Part shown: piece by piece, positions 1-8,164 of the stretch
Layout of the letters: the number at the start of each line of letters is the position of its first letter
How positions within the stretch are numbered: position 1 is the first letter of the stretch
Source of the DNA: Phreatobacter oligotrophus
GTDB taxonomy: Bacteria; Pseudomonadota; Alphaproteobacteria; Rhizobiales; Phreatobacteraceae
DNA length: 64,000 bases
Assembly: GCF_003046185.1 (NCBI RefSeq)
Contig: NZ_PZZL01000001.1
Location: forward strand, 62,001 to 126,000
Reading direction: 5' to 3'
The notes under the pieces: generated by a model
Seen by the model: only the letters and a program-made list of their open reading frames with translations
Told to the model about the DNA's origin: nothing
Databases searched by the model: none
Program-made: the position numbers and the translations under genes

Positions 1-764
1 GGGCCGGTTTCGATCGGAACGCCCGCCTCCAGCGCGATGTCGGCGGCGCGCAAGATCTCCTCGCGGCTGTCGATGGCATAGGTCACGTGGTGGAAGCGGC
101 CGCGACGGCCCGAATGGTCGCGGGTGAAGGCGATGTCGTAGGTCTTGTTCGTCGCCGTCATCCAGGCCCCGCCCCAGATGCCGGAATCGAGCACGATGGC
201 CTCGGTCAGTCGCATGCCGAGCTGGTCGCGCAGGAAGTCGCGGGTCGGCTCGACCTCCGAGCAGAGAAGGTTCAGGTGATCGAGCCGGCGCACCGACATG
301 CCCCGCGCGGGGAAGCGCTGGGCCTGGTTCTTCAGGGCGGGCTTCAGGGCGTCGGGCGCTTGGTATTTCCGCGTCTCGAAATAGATCTCGAAGACATGGC
401 CGTCCGGACCGTGGGCGCGGTAGGAGGGCCCGTGGCCCATGTCGCCGTCCGTCCAGCCGATGCCGTGGCCAGAGGCCTCCAGCACGGCCACGCGCCGCGC
501 CAGCGCCTCGCGGCTCCAGGTGCGGAAGGCGACATGGGCAAGGCCGGGGAGGGGGGCTTCGGTGAGCTTCAGCGAGGCGAATTCATAGTCGTCCCAGCCG
601 CGCAGATAGACCGATTGGCCCTCGCGTCCCGCTTCCGTCATGCCGAACACGTCAGTGAAGAAGGCAAGGCTCGCCTCTATGCGGGGCGTGAGCATCTCGA
701 CATGGCCGAGATGGGCGAGATCCCGTGGTGTTTCCGGGGATCCTGACATGCTGTGACCCGACAT
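1..764 (-). CDS. VOC-family extradiol (catechol 2,3-dioxygenase-like) dioxygenase, 3' end cut by window edge
   Basis: About 254 residues are visible; the C-terminus lies beyond base 1. Two vicinal-oxygen-chelate repeats are seen. The first (about 15-135) has HLGHVEM and HVFEIYFE. The second (about 158 onward) has LDHLNLL with His163 and FHHVTYAID with His226/227, which fit the two metal histidines of type I extradiol dioxygenases; the Glu ligand would be off the edge. Such enzymes open aromatic rings or related diols with Fe(II) or Mn(II). The ATG at 764 is chosen because AGGG lies 7 bases upstream; an in-frame ATG at 749 is the alternative. The substrate is unknown. It lies about 4 kb from a CoA-ligase and transporter locus that may also serve aromatic or acid catabolism, but no link is shown. 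Confidence 0.8.
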   Translation of the reverse strand, partial: MSGHSMSGSPETPRDLAHLGHVEMLTPRIEASLAFFTDVFGMTEAGREGQSVYLRGWDDYEFASLKLTEAPLPGLAHVAFRTWSREALARRVAVLEASGHGIGWTDGDMGHGPSYRAHGPDGHVFEIYFETRKYQAPDALKPALKNQAQRFPARGMSVRRLDHLNLLCSEVEPTRDFLRDQLGMRLTEAIVLDSGIWGGAWMTATNKTYDIAFTRDHSGRRGRFHHVTYAIDSREEILRAADIALEAGVPIETG

Positions 765-960
765 TCCCTCACCCTGCCTCGTCCGGCCGCCCTCTGCGCG
801 CGCCATATCCCCGTGCCGGACTGCGCCGGCCAGGGTGGCGCATGTCGCCATGGCGACGCCTTGCAGGCAAAGGAAAGCTCCGGCCTCTTTGCTGAACCCG
901 GTGCATCAATCGCGGGCGGGAAGGCGGAGCGATGCGTCCCGCTCACGCCGTCACCGGCGA

Positions 961-2124
961 TCATCCACTGGTGGAGGCACGCGCGGTGAAACCATTGGCG
1001 CCTGGCGGCGAGCCTGCATGCAGAAAGGCCTGACGGGCCAGTTCCTCCGCCAGCGGCTTGTGCACCGCCCGCCGTCCCTCGCCATCCGCCGGGCCGAACA
1101 GGCCGGTCAGGCACAGTCGGTCGTCATCCCATCCAGGATAATCGATGACCGGATAGAGGCAGATGCCAAGGACCGGCACGCCCGCATCCATGGCGACCCG
1201 CACCTCGTCCCCGACATAGTGGAGCCAGGCGGCCCTCGCGCTGCCCTCGGCGCCTGTTTCGGCCACCAGTAGCGGCCGCCCGTAGCGCTCATGCGCCTCC
1301 TGCAACATCTCCGAGAAGGGCCGGTAGCCGTGATGGCCGAGCGGCAGGGTGGAGCCGCGGTGCAGCCACTGGTTCCGCGGATAGAAATTGAGCCCGACCA
1401 TGTCGACATGGTCGTCGCGGCCGCCGAGGTCCGGCGCCACCCGTCCGATGAGCATGTCCAGCGCCTCGTACTGCGCCAGCCGGTAGGCCTCCGCCGCGGC
1501 GCGCACCGCCGCGCTGCGGGAATAGCTGTGGATGTGGATGGCAGGCTCCGCGCTGATGAAGCGGCTCGCCGGCGCCACGGCCCGGACCGCATCGATCGCG
1601 GCGATGGCCGCCCGCACCAGCTGCCGCTTCAGCTCCTGCCCGCGGCCCCGTGTCGCCGGGTTGATGGCAGCGACATCGCCGCCGCCCCAGGCGAAAAACG
1701 ATATCTCGTTGATCGGGCAGAGGATCGGCGGTTCGCCGGTCTCTGCGACCAGCACGCGCGCTGCGGCCGCGGCGAAGGCAGCGAAGCGCTCGACGAAGGC
1801 CGCCGACCAGATGTCGACGTCATCGGGCCAGCCGAAATGGCAGAGGTCCCAGGTGACCTGCACGCCGTTCCGCCGGGCGGCGCGGATGATCGGCAGCACG
1901 CTGGACCAGTCGTAGCGGCCCGGAGAGCGTTCGATCAGGTGCCAGCGGAAGCCATCGCGCGCCGAGCGCAGGCCATGCGCGGCGACGGCCTGGTAGTCCT
2001 GCTCGCAGAAGCGGTCGTGGCCGGTGGAGGCGATCAGGTCGAGGCGCCGGCCGTCACGCCGCCGGTGGCTCGCACATTCAAACCCGGCCTGGAAAAAACT
2101 TCGGAACGGTCCCTCGTCTCGCAA
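961..2124 (-). CDS. GH1-like (clan GH-A) beta-glycosidase
   Basis: A 387-residue TIM-barrel glycosidase-like protein. The acid/base motif CPINEIS (Glu about 140) and the nucleophile motif LLVAETGAEG (Glu about 289) match the NE and ETG strands of retaining clan GH-A enzymes. The usual GH1 TFNEP and ITENG wording is only partly kept, so the substrate cannot be named. No signal peptide is seen, so it is probably cytoplasmic. The frame is open further upstream, but TTG at 2124 is chosen because GGAGG sits 7 bases before it and the conserved FQAGFECASH begins shortly after. It is divergent from a glycosyltransferase and UDP-galactopyranose mutase; I infer that the three share a surface-glycan or glycoside role. 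Confidence 0.72.
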   Translation of the reverse strand: MRDEGPFRSFFQAGFECASHRRRDGRRLDLIASTGHDRFCEQDYQAVAAHGLRSARDGFRWHLIERSPGRYDWSSVLPIIRAARRNGVQVTWDLCHFGWPDDVDIWSAAFVERFAAFAAAAARVLVAETGEPPILCPINEISFFAWGGGDVAAINPATRGRGQELKRQLVRAAIAAIDAVRAVAPASRFISAEPAIHIHSYSRSAAVRAAAEAYRLAQYEALDMLIGRVAPDLGGRDDHVDMVGLNFYPRNQWLHRGSTLPLGHHGYRPFSEMLQEAHERYGRPLLVAETGAEGSARAAWLHYVGDEVRVAMDAGVPVLGICLYPVIDYPGWDDDRLCLTGLFGPADGEGRRAVHKPLAEELARQAFLHAGSPPGANGFTARASTSG

Positions 2125-2351
2125 ACGCTGGACCTCCCCGGCCACGGACACCCCGAGCCAACGGCCGCGGGAGGCAAGCCGTTCCAATGGCGCCGGTCAG
2201 GGACGCCGCCCGTCAGGCCCCGGCGTCTTCGCACTGCAGCAGTAGGAACATCCCCGCTCCCCTGAGCTTTCCATCGGTGCGCCTCCCGTCGGTCTGTCCG
2301 CTGGCCGCGCCATCCGACAATTCAGGGCTCTCTCCCAGAAGGGGATTCTCC

Positions 2352-3530
2352 ATGCATGGCACCACCTGCCGCCCGCAGCTCGTCTGCTTTTCTCACCTGC
2401 GGTGGGATTTCGTGTACCAGCGGCCCCAGCATCTCCTGTCCCGCGCAGCGCGCGACCATGACGTCTACTTCATCGAGGAGCCGGTCTTCGAGGCCGGCGC
2501 AACGCCGCATCTTCGGACCTCGCCGCGACCCGAGGGCGTGACCGTCGTCCTGCCTGTGCTGCCCACGGGCAGCGAGGCTGGCATGGCCGAGGCCCTGCGC
2601 CCCTTGCTGCGGCGGCTGCTGCCGTCCGGGCCCGCCCGCCGGACGCTCTGGTACTACACGCCGATGGCCGTGGCCTTCAGCCGCGACATCCCTGCTGACG
2701 TCGTCGTCTACGACAACATGGACGAGCTCACGGGCTTCCTCGGCGCCCCGGCTCATCTCCTCGCGCTCGAGGCGGAGCTCTTTGCCCGGGCGGATCTGGT
2801 CTTCACCGGCGGCATGAGCCTCTACCGGGCGAAGCGCCACCGTCACCCCTCGGTCCATGCCTTTCCCTCCAGCATCGACAAGGCGCATTTCGCCCGGGCG
2901 CGCGGTACCGTCGCCGAGCCCGCCGACCAGCGCGCCATTCCCGGTCCGCGCGCCGGCTTCTTCGGCGTCATCGACGAGCGCATGGATGTGGGCCTCCTGG
3001 CGCGCACCGCAGCGCGGTGCCCGGACTGGCAGTTCGTCATGATCGGGCCTGTGGTGAAGATCGACCCCGCCGGCTTGCCGCGGCAGCCCAACATCCACTG
3101 GCTCGGGCCCAAGGCCTATCGCGACCTGCCGGACTACATCGCCGGCTGGACGGTCGGCCTCATGCCCTTCGCACTCAACGAGGCGACGCGCTTCATCAGC
3201 CCCACCAAGACGCCGGAATTCCTCGCCGCCGGCGTGCCCGTCGTCTCCACCGCCATCACCGACGTCGTCTCGCCCTATGGCGACAAGGGTCTCGTTGCCA
3301 TTGCCGGGGATGATGCCGGCCTCGCCGACAGCCTCGAGACGCTGCGGCGCCGTCCCCGTGCCCCCTGGCTTGCGGCGGTCGACCGACACCTCGCCGGCAT
3401 GTCCTGGGACCGCACCTGGGCCGACATGCAGCATCTGATGCTGGGCGTCGGGCAAGCGACACAGCCGAAGGTCGAGGCCGCCCGCTCCACCGCCCGCCAG
3501 GTCATGGTGGGGGAGGAGGCCCATGTTTGA
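2352..3530 (+). CDS. Glycosyltransferase, GT-B fold (family 1/4-like)
   Basis: A 392-residue GT-B protein. The N-terminal part begins with LVCFSHLRWDFVYQRPQHLL, typical of family 1/4 transferases that act on nucleotide-sugar donors. The C-terminal donor-binding region has SPTKTPEFLAAGVPVVST, in which the Glu is the usual nucleotide-sugar-binding residue. The start at 2352 has AAGGGG 7 bases upstream; longer versions lack such a site. It overlaps the next gene (UDP-galactopyranose mutase) by 8 bases, so the two are probably translated together, and the donor could be UDP-galactofuranose (inference). No membrane segment is evident. Confidence 0.85.
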   Translation: MHGTTCRPQLVCFSHLRWDFVYQRPQHLLSRAARDHDVYFIEEPVFEAGATPHLRTSPRPEGVTVVLPVLPTGSEAGMAEALRPLLRRLLPSGPARRTLWYYTPMAVAFSRDIPADVVVYDNMDELTGFLGAPAHLLALEAELFARADLVFTGGMSLYRAKRHRHPSVHAFPSSIDKAHFARARGTVAEPADQRAIPGPRAGFFGVIDERMDVGLLARTAARCPDWQFVMIGPVVKIDPAGLPRQPNIHWLGPKAYRDLPDYIAGWTVGLMPFALNEATRFISPTKTPEFLAAGVPVVSTAITDVVSPYGDKGLVAIAGDDAGLADSLETLRRRPRAPWLAAVDRHLAGMSWDRTWADMQHLMLGVGQATQPKVEAARSTARQVMVGEEAHV

Positions 3531-4689
3531 CTGGATGATCGTCGGCGCCGGCTTTGCCGGCTGCGTCCTCGCCGAGCGGCTCGCCACGGAGCGGGGCGCG
3601 ACCGTCCTGCTCATCGACCGCCGGCCGCATATCGGCGGCAATGCCTATGACCGCTACAATGAGGATGGGCTGCTCATCCATGAATATGGCCCGCACATCT
3701 TCCACACCAACTCCGACATGATCGTCGACTACCTGTCGCGGTTCACGGCGTGGCGGCCTTACACCCACCGCGTCCTTGCGGCGGTGGACGGCAAGCTCGT
3801 GCCGATCCCCATCAACCGCACGACGATCAACACGCTCTACGACCTCGCCCTGACCACCGATGCGGAGGCCGAGGCCTGGCTCGCCGCGCGGGCCGAACCG
3901 GTGGAGCGGATCGAGACCTCCGAGGACGTGGTGGTCAGCAAGGTCGGCCGCGAGCTCTACGAGAAGTTCTTTCGCGGCTACACCCGCAAGCAATGGGGTC
4001 TCGACCCCAGCGAGCTCGACAAGTCCGTCACAGCCCGCGTGCCCACCCGCACCGATACGGACGACCGCTACTTCGCCGACAAGCACCAGATCATGCCGAA
4101 GCACGGCTACACCGCCATGTTCTCGCGCATGGTGGCCAACCCCGCCATCACCCTGATGCTGCAGGCCGATTATCGCGACATCCGCGATCTCGTTCCCCAT
4201 CGGCGGCTGATCTATACCGGCCAGATCGACGAGTTCTTCGACCACCGCTTCGGGCCTCTGCCCTATCGTTCGCTGCGCTTCGAGCACGTGACCCTCGACG
4301 AGCCCCAGCACCAGGCCGTGGGGGTCGTGAATTACCCGCAGGGCGAGGCCTTCACGCGCGTCACGGAGTACAAGCACCTGACCGGCCAGCAGCATGCGCG
4401 CACGGCCCTGACCTACGAGTACCCCTCCGCCACGGGCGATCCCTACTACCCCGTGCCGAGGCCCGAGAACCAGGAGCGCTACGCCCGCTACGAGGCGCTC
4501 GCGCGCGCGACGCCCGATGTCTGGTTCGTCGGCCGTCTTGCCACCTATCGCTACTACAACATGGACCAGGTCGTGGGGCAGGCGCTGGCGACCTTCCGGC
4601 GGATCGACGAGTCTCTCGGCAGGGCTGAGGCGGCAGCGCCGCCGCGGGGACTGAACGGCGACGCGCGGCGCCCGCACGCGATCGCCTGA
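3523..4689 (+). CDS. glf: UDP-galactopyranose mutase
   Basis: A 388-residue flavoenzyme that converts UDP-galactopyranose to UDP-galactofuranose for cell-surface glycans. The N-terminus carries the FAD Rossmann motif VGAGFAGCVLAERL (about 5-18), followed by GGNAYD and EYGPHIFHTN, which are typical of Glf. The substrate-binding signature FTRVTEYKHLTG and the C-terminal YRYYNMDQVVGQAL are also present. The length is normal for the family. It overlaps the preceding glycosyltransferase by 8 bases. The catalytic flavin must be reduced in this family, but the reductant cannot be identified here. Confidence 0.95.
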   Translation: MFDWMIVGAGFAGCVLAERLATERGATVLLIDRRPHIGGNAYDRYNEDGLLIHEYGPHIFHTNSDMIVDYLSRFTAWRPYTHRVLAAVDGKLVPIPINRTTINTLYDLALTTDAEAEAWLAARAEPVERIETSEDVVVSKVGRELYEKFFRGYTRKQWGLDPSELDKSVTARVPTRTDTDDRYFADKHQIMPKHGYTAMFSRMVANPAITLMLQADYRDIRDLVPHRRLIYTGQIDEFFDHRFGPLPYRSLRFEHVTLDEPQHQAVGVVNYPQGEAFTRVTEYKHLTGQQHARTALTYEYPSATGDPYYPVPRPENQERYARYEALARATPDVWFVGRLATYRYYNMDQVVGQALATFRRIDESLGRAEAAAPPRGLNGDARRPHAIA

Positions 4690-4796
4690 CGTCGGGAGCT
4701 TTCCGCACTGCGGGACGCGCCCGGCGCATGGCTCTTGCGCGACGGCGGACGAATTCGGTGGTTGTGGCCAACCCCCGTCCGTGATTGCTTTGTATT

Positions 4797-5597
4797 ATGT
4801 TGTCTGATCGCTTTCCCTCTCCTGTCATTGCTCTCCGCGCCATCGAGAAATGGTACGGGACGCGCGACCGTCCCGTTCACGCCCTCTCATCCACCGACCT
4901 TGATGTCGGTGCCCGCGAACTGGTGGTGCTGCTGGGGCCCTCCGGCTGCGGCAAGACCACGCTGCTGCGCATGATCGGCGGCCTGATCGAGCCGACCTCC
5001 GGCGAACTCTCCATCGTGGGCAAGCCGCTCTGGGCGCGGGGCGAGCGGCAGAGCGAGGCGCTCGCCGATCTCGGCATGGTCTTCCAGGAGGCGAACCTCT
5101 TTCCCTGGCTCTCCATCGAGGACAACATCGCCCTGCCGCTGGAGCTGAAGGGCATGGGCCATGCCGAGCGCCGGGCCCGCGCCCACGAGCTGATGAAGCT
5201 GGTCGGCATCGGCGGGTTCGAGCGCCGCTGGCCCCGCGAACTTTCCGGCGGCATGCGCCAGCGCGCGGCCATCGCCCGGGCGCTCTCCTACGATCCGAAG
5301 ATCCTGCTCATGGACGAGCCGTTCGGCGCGCTCGACGCCATGACGCGCGACGCCCTCAACATCGAGCTGGAGCGCATCTTCCTCGCCACCGCAAAATCCA
5401 TCGTCCTCGTCACCCATTCCATCACCGAGGCGGTGTTCCTCGCCGACCGGATCGTGCTGCTGTCGCCGCGGCCCGGTCGCATCGACCGCATCGTCGACGT
5501 GCCCTTCCCACGCCCGCGGACGCTGGAGCTGCAGGCCACCACAGCATTCCAGGAGATCGTCCTGTCGCTGCGCGAGCGCCTGGCGGAGATTTCGTGA
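4797..5597 (+). CDS. ABC transporter ATP-binding protein, NitT/TauT (SsuB-like) family
   Basis: A 266-residue nucleotide-binding subunit. Walker A is GPSGCGKT (about 47-54), the Q-loop lies in VFQEANLFPWL, the signature is LSGGMRQRAAIARAL, and Walker B is ILLMDEPFGALD followed by the H-loop VTHSITEA. These are typical of the SsuB/TauB/NrtD group, which imports sulfonates, nitrate, pyrimidine precursors or aromatics. ATG 4797 is chosen over an in-frame TTG 12 bases upstream; neither has a strong Shine-Dalgarno site. It is the first gene of a four-gene operon (ATPase, permease, binding protein, cysteine hydrolase) with 1-base overlaps to the permease. Confidence 0.93.
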   Translation: MLSDRFPSPVIALRAIEKWYGTRDRPVHALSSTDLDVGARELVVLLGPSGCGKTTLLRMIGGLIEPTSGELSIVGKPLWARGERQSEALADLGMVFQEANLFPWLSIEDNIALPLELKGMGHAERRARAHELMKLVGIGGFERRWPRELSGGMRQRAAIARALSYDPKILLMDEPFGALDAMTRDALNIELERIFLATAKSIVLVTHSITEAVFLADRIVLLSPRPGRIDRIVDVPFPRPRTLELQATTAFQEIVLSLRERLAEIS

Positions 5598-6424
5598 TGA
5601 GTGCCGAAAACCCGACCCCGCCGCCCCAGCTCGCCGCCCGGCGCGGCTTCCTTGCCAGCCGCGAGGCGCGCATTCCCTGGATCACCACGCCGCTGCTCCT
5701 CGCGGTCATCGTGCTGATCTGGCATGCCTATGTGCGGATGAGCGGCATCTCGCCCTTCATCCTGCCGGCGCCTGGCGCCGTCTTCGCCGACTGGATCGCC
5801 CTGCTCGGCAATCGCCGCGCCTGGTTCCATACCGGCATGACGGTCTACGCGACACTTGTCGGCTTCTTCTGGGCGGCGCTGATCGGCGTGGTCCTCGGCG
5901 TGCTCATCGCCCGCATCCGCTGGCTCGAACTGACGCTGAACCCCTTCATCATCGCCACCCAGGTCATCCCGAAGGTGGCGCTGGTGCCGCTCTTCGTCGT
6001 CTGGTTCGGCTTCGGCATCACCTCGAAGGTCATCGTCGCCGGGGTGCTCGCCTTCTTCCCCATCCTCACCAACACGGTGCTGGGCGTGAAATCCATCGAC
6101 GAGGGCCACCGCGACGTGATGACGGCGCTCAATGCCACGCGCTGGCAGGTGTTCCGCCGGCTCGAGCTGCCCTCGGCGCTGCCCTACATCCTCACGGGCT
6201 TCGAGGTCGGCATCGTGCTCGCCATCATCGGCGCGGTCGTCGGCGAATATCTCGGCGGCAACCAGGGCCTCGGCCAGTTGCTGATCCAGGCGATGAACGG
6301 CTTCGAGACCAGCCAGATGTTCGCCGTGCTGATCCAGATGTCGCTGATCGGCTTCGCCTTCTACTTCGCCATCGGCCTGCTCAAGCGCATCCTGATCCCC
6401 TGGCACGCCACGGGCGCATCCTGA
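5597..6424 (+). CDS. ABC transporter permease, SsuC/TauC-like
   Basis: A 275-residue inner-membrane permease. Several hydrophobic helices are visible, starting with TPLLLAVIVLIWHAYV. The cytoplasmic EAA-like loop is around the segment MTALNATRWQVFRRLELPSA. The family is the binding-protein-dependent permease type paired with SsuB-like ATPases. The ATG at 5597 overlaps the TGA of the ATPase gene by one base; a GTG three bases earlier is possible. The substrate is not deducible from the permease. It works with the neighbouring ATPase and binding protein. Confidence 0.92.
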   Translation: MSAENPTPPPQLAARRGFLASREARIPWITTPLLLAVIVLIWHAYVRMSGISPFILPAPGAVFADWIALLGNRRAWFHTGMTVYATLVGFFWAALIGVVLGVLIARIRWLELTLNPFIIATQVIPKVALVPLFVVWFGFGITSKVIVAGVLAFFPILTNTVLGVKSIDEGHRDVMTALNATRWQVFRRLELPSALPYILTGFEVGIVLAIIGAVVGEYLGGNQGLGQLLIQAMNGFETSQMFAVLIQMSLIGFAFYFAIGLLKRILIPWHATGAS

Positions 6425-6511
6425 GCCCCTCGACCTGTCCCATGTGCGATCCGATTGCCCTGCGCTGAGCGTCCCGTAAGCTTCACCATCGTTCCGAGGA
6501 CGGAGAGAACC

Positions 6512-7531
6512 ATGAGCACCGACGTCACCCTCTCCCGCCGCTCCGCCCTCGCCGTTGGGGCCGGTGGCTTCATGGCCCTCACGGTCAGCCGCGCCGGCGC
6601 CCAGGCCGCCCGGCCCATGACCTTCATCACGCCCTTCTCCTACATCCTTGCCTTCGTCGACATCCTGCACGCCAAGGGCGGCGGCTATTTCGAGCGCGAG
6701 GGCCTCAACGTCACCATCGAGCAGGGCCGCGGCTCCGCCATGGCCGTGCAGCAGGTGCTGGGCGGCGGCGGGCTCCTGTCGCGCACCGGCGGCTCGGACC
6801 ATATCCGCGCCTCCAGCCGCCCCGGCGGCGATGCGCTCATCTCGGTCGGCACGATCAGCCAGGGCTCGCCCTTCTTCGTCATCTCCTCGCCCGACAAGCC
6901 GATCCGGAACCCCAAGGACATGGTCGGCAAGACCATCGGCGTTCTCTCGGTCGGCGGCGCCACCGAGATCACCCTCGACTGCATGCTGGTGGCCCAGGGC
7001 GTCGACAAGGCCCAGGTCCAGCGCGTGCAGGCGCCGAACACCCCCGCCGGCATGGCGCTGATCGCCCAGGGCCGTATCGACGCATATATCGTCAGCGCCG
7101 GCGTGCCGGTCGCGCTCAAGGCCGCCAACGAGCGCTTCCTGTCGTGGAACACCGACGAATACGCCCCGATCCCCGGCCAGTGCTACATCGCCAAGCGCGA
7201 GTCGGTGCGCCGCGACGGCCCCCTCGTGGTGAGCTTCCTCAAGGCGGTGAAGCGCTCCATCGACGACATGCTCGCCGACACCGACCTCTCCACCACGCTG
7301 AAGCGTATCGAGGGCTTCGAGATCGCCGAGATGCGCAACCGCGCCGTCGCGCCCGACATCCTGCGCAACGAGATGCAGTTCTGGCTCACCGCGGGCCGGG
7401 AGAACATCCTGCGCCACGTGCCGGAGCGCTGGCAGCAGGGCTACGACCTGATGGCCGCGGCCGGATTCACGCCCCCCGGCAAGGCGGACGGCCTCTACAC
7501 CAACGAGTTCGTCGATCAGGCGCTGCGCTGA
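6512..7531 (+). CDS. ABC transporter substrate-binding protein, NMT1/THI5-like, Tat-type signal
   Basis: A 339-residue periplasmic binding protein of the NMT1/SsuA-like group. The N-terminus has a twin-arginine-type signal (LSRRSALAVGAGG, about 7-19), then a hydrophobic stretch and a likely cleavage after AGAQA (about 32). The mature part begins with TFITPFSYILAFVDILHAKG and includes a YFEREGLNV segment typical of this family. The ATG at 6512 follows GGAGAG at a fair distance. The ligand cannot be named. Its last codon overlaps the start of the cysteine hydrolase by one base, so the imported compound is probably a substrate, or a precursor of the substrate, of that hydrolase (inference). Confidence 0.88.
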   Translation: MSTDVTLSRRSALAVGAGGFMALTVSRAGAQAARPMTFITPFSYILAFVDILHAKGGGYFEREGLNVTIEQGRGSAMAVQQVLGGGGLLSRTGGSDHIRASSRPGGDALISVGTISQGSPFFVISSPDKPIRNPKDMVGKTIGVLSVGGATEITLDCMLVAQGVDKAQVQRVQAPNTPAGMALIAQGRIDAYIVSAGVPVALKAANERFLSWNTDEYAPIPGQCYIAKRESVRRDGPLVVSFLKAVKRSIDDMLADTDLSTTLKRIEGFEIAEMRNRAVAPDILRNEMQFWLTAGRENILRHVPERWQQGYDLMAAAGFTPPGKADGLYTNEFVDQALR

Positions 7532-8160
7532 TGCGGTTCAAGGCGGAGGAGGCGGCCCTCGTCCTCATCGACCTGCAGCGCGGCTTCGTCGACGAGGAAG
7601 GCTTCGTCGCGGTCCAGGGGCGGGACGTCTCGGCGAGCAAGCGGGCAGCGCTGCGCTGCGTCGACCTCGCCGCCCGGGCCCGCGCCGCCGGCATGAAGGT
7701 GATCTGGACCCGCCATGTCCTGCGCGCCGACTATGCCGATGGCGGCCTGCTCGTCACCGAGATCCGTCCCCGCCTCGGCGAACTCGGCGCGCTGAAGCGC
7801 GGCACGGCGGATATCGAGCTCTTCGAGGGGGCCGACGCCCAGCCCGGCGACATCATCGTCGACAAGCCCCGCTATTCCGCCTTCTTCGGCACGGACCTCG
7901 ACGTGATCCTCGCCGCCAACGGCATCCGCAGCCTGGTGATCGGCGGCGTCACGACCTCCATGTGCGTGGAGACGACGGCCCGCGATGCCGCCCAGCGCGA
8001 CCTCAGGACCTTCGTGGTGCGCGAGGCCGTCGCCGATTTCGACGAGGCGCGCCACCAGGCCTCGCTCTCTGCCATCGCCTTCGGCTTCGGCCGGGTGGTG
8101 GGCATCGATGCCATGGCCGCGGCGATGGCCGGCGGCGAGGCGACTTTCCCCGCTGCCTGA
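7531..8160 (+). CDS. Isochorismatase-family cysteine hydrolase
   Basis: A 209-residue cysteine hydrolase. The family triad is visible: Asp14 in VLIDLQRGF, Lys112 in VDKPRYSAFFG and Cys145 in GVTTSMCVETTARDA. The group includes amidases such as nicotinamidase, N-carbamoylsarcosine amidase and ureidoacrylate hydrolase as well as isochorismatase, so the substrate is open; an amide or carbamoyl compound is most likely. The start overlaps the stop of the binding-protein gene by one base, which makes it the last gene of the transporter operon. It ends 4 bases from the convergent CoA-ligase gene. Confidence 0.88.
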   Translation: MRFKAEEAALVLIDLQRGFVDEEGFVAVQGRDVSASKRAALRCVDLAARARAAGMKVIWTRHVLRADYADGGLLVTEIRPRLGELGALKRGTADIELFEGADAQPGDIIVDKPRYSAFFGTDLDVILAANGIRSLVIGGVTTSMCVETTARDAAQRDLRTFVVREAVADFDEARHQASLSAIAFGFGRVVGIDAMAAAMAGGEATFPAA

Positions 8161-8164
8161 ACCC

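Noticed and set aside
765-960. Small genes in the gap before the GH1-like gene
   Set aside because: Short frames exist on both strands but none has a ribosome site with a plausible product.
5288-7417. Long open frame (709 codons) on the minus strand across the ABC transporter operon
   Set aside because: Antisense to three well-supported transporter genes; composition is typical of a shadow frame.
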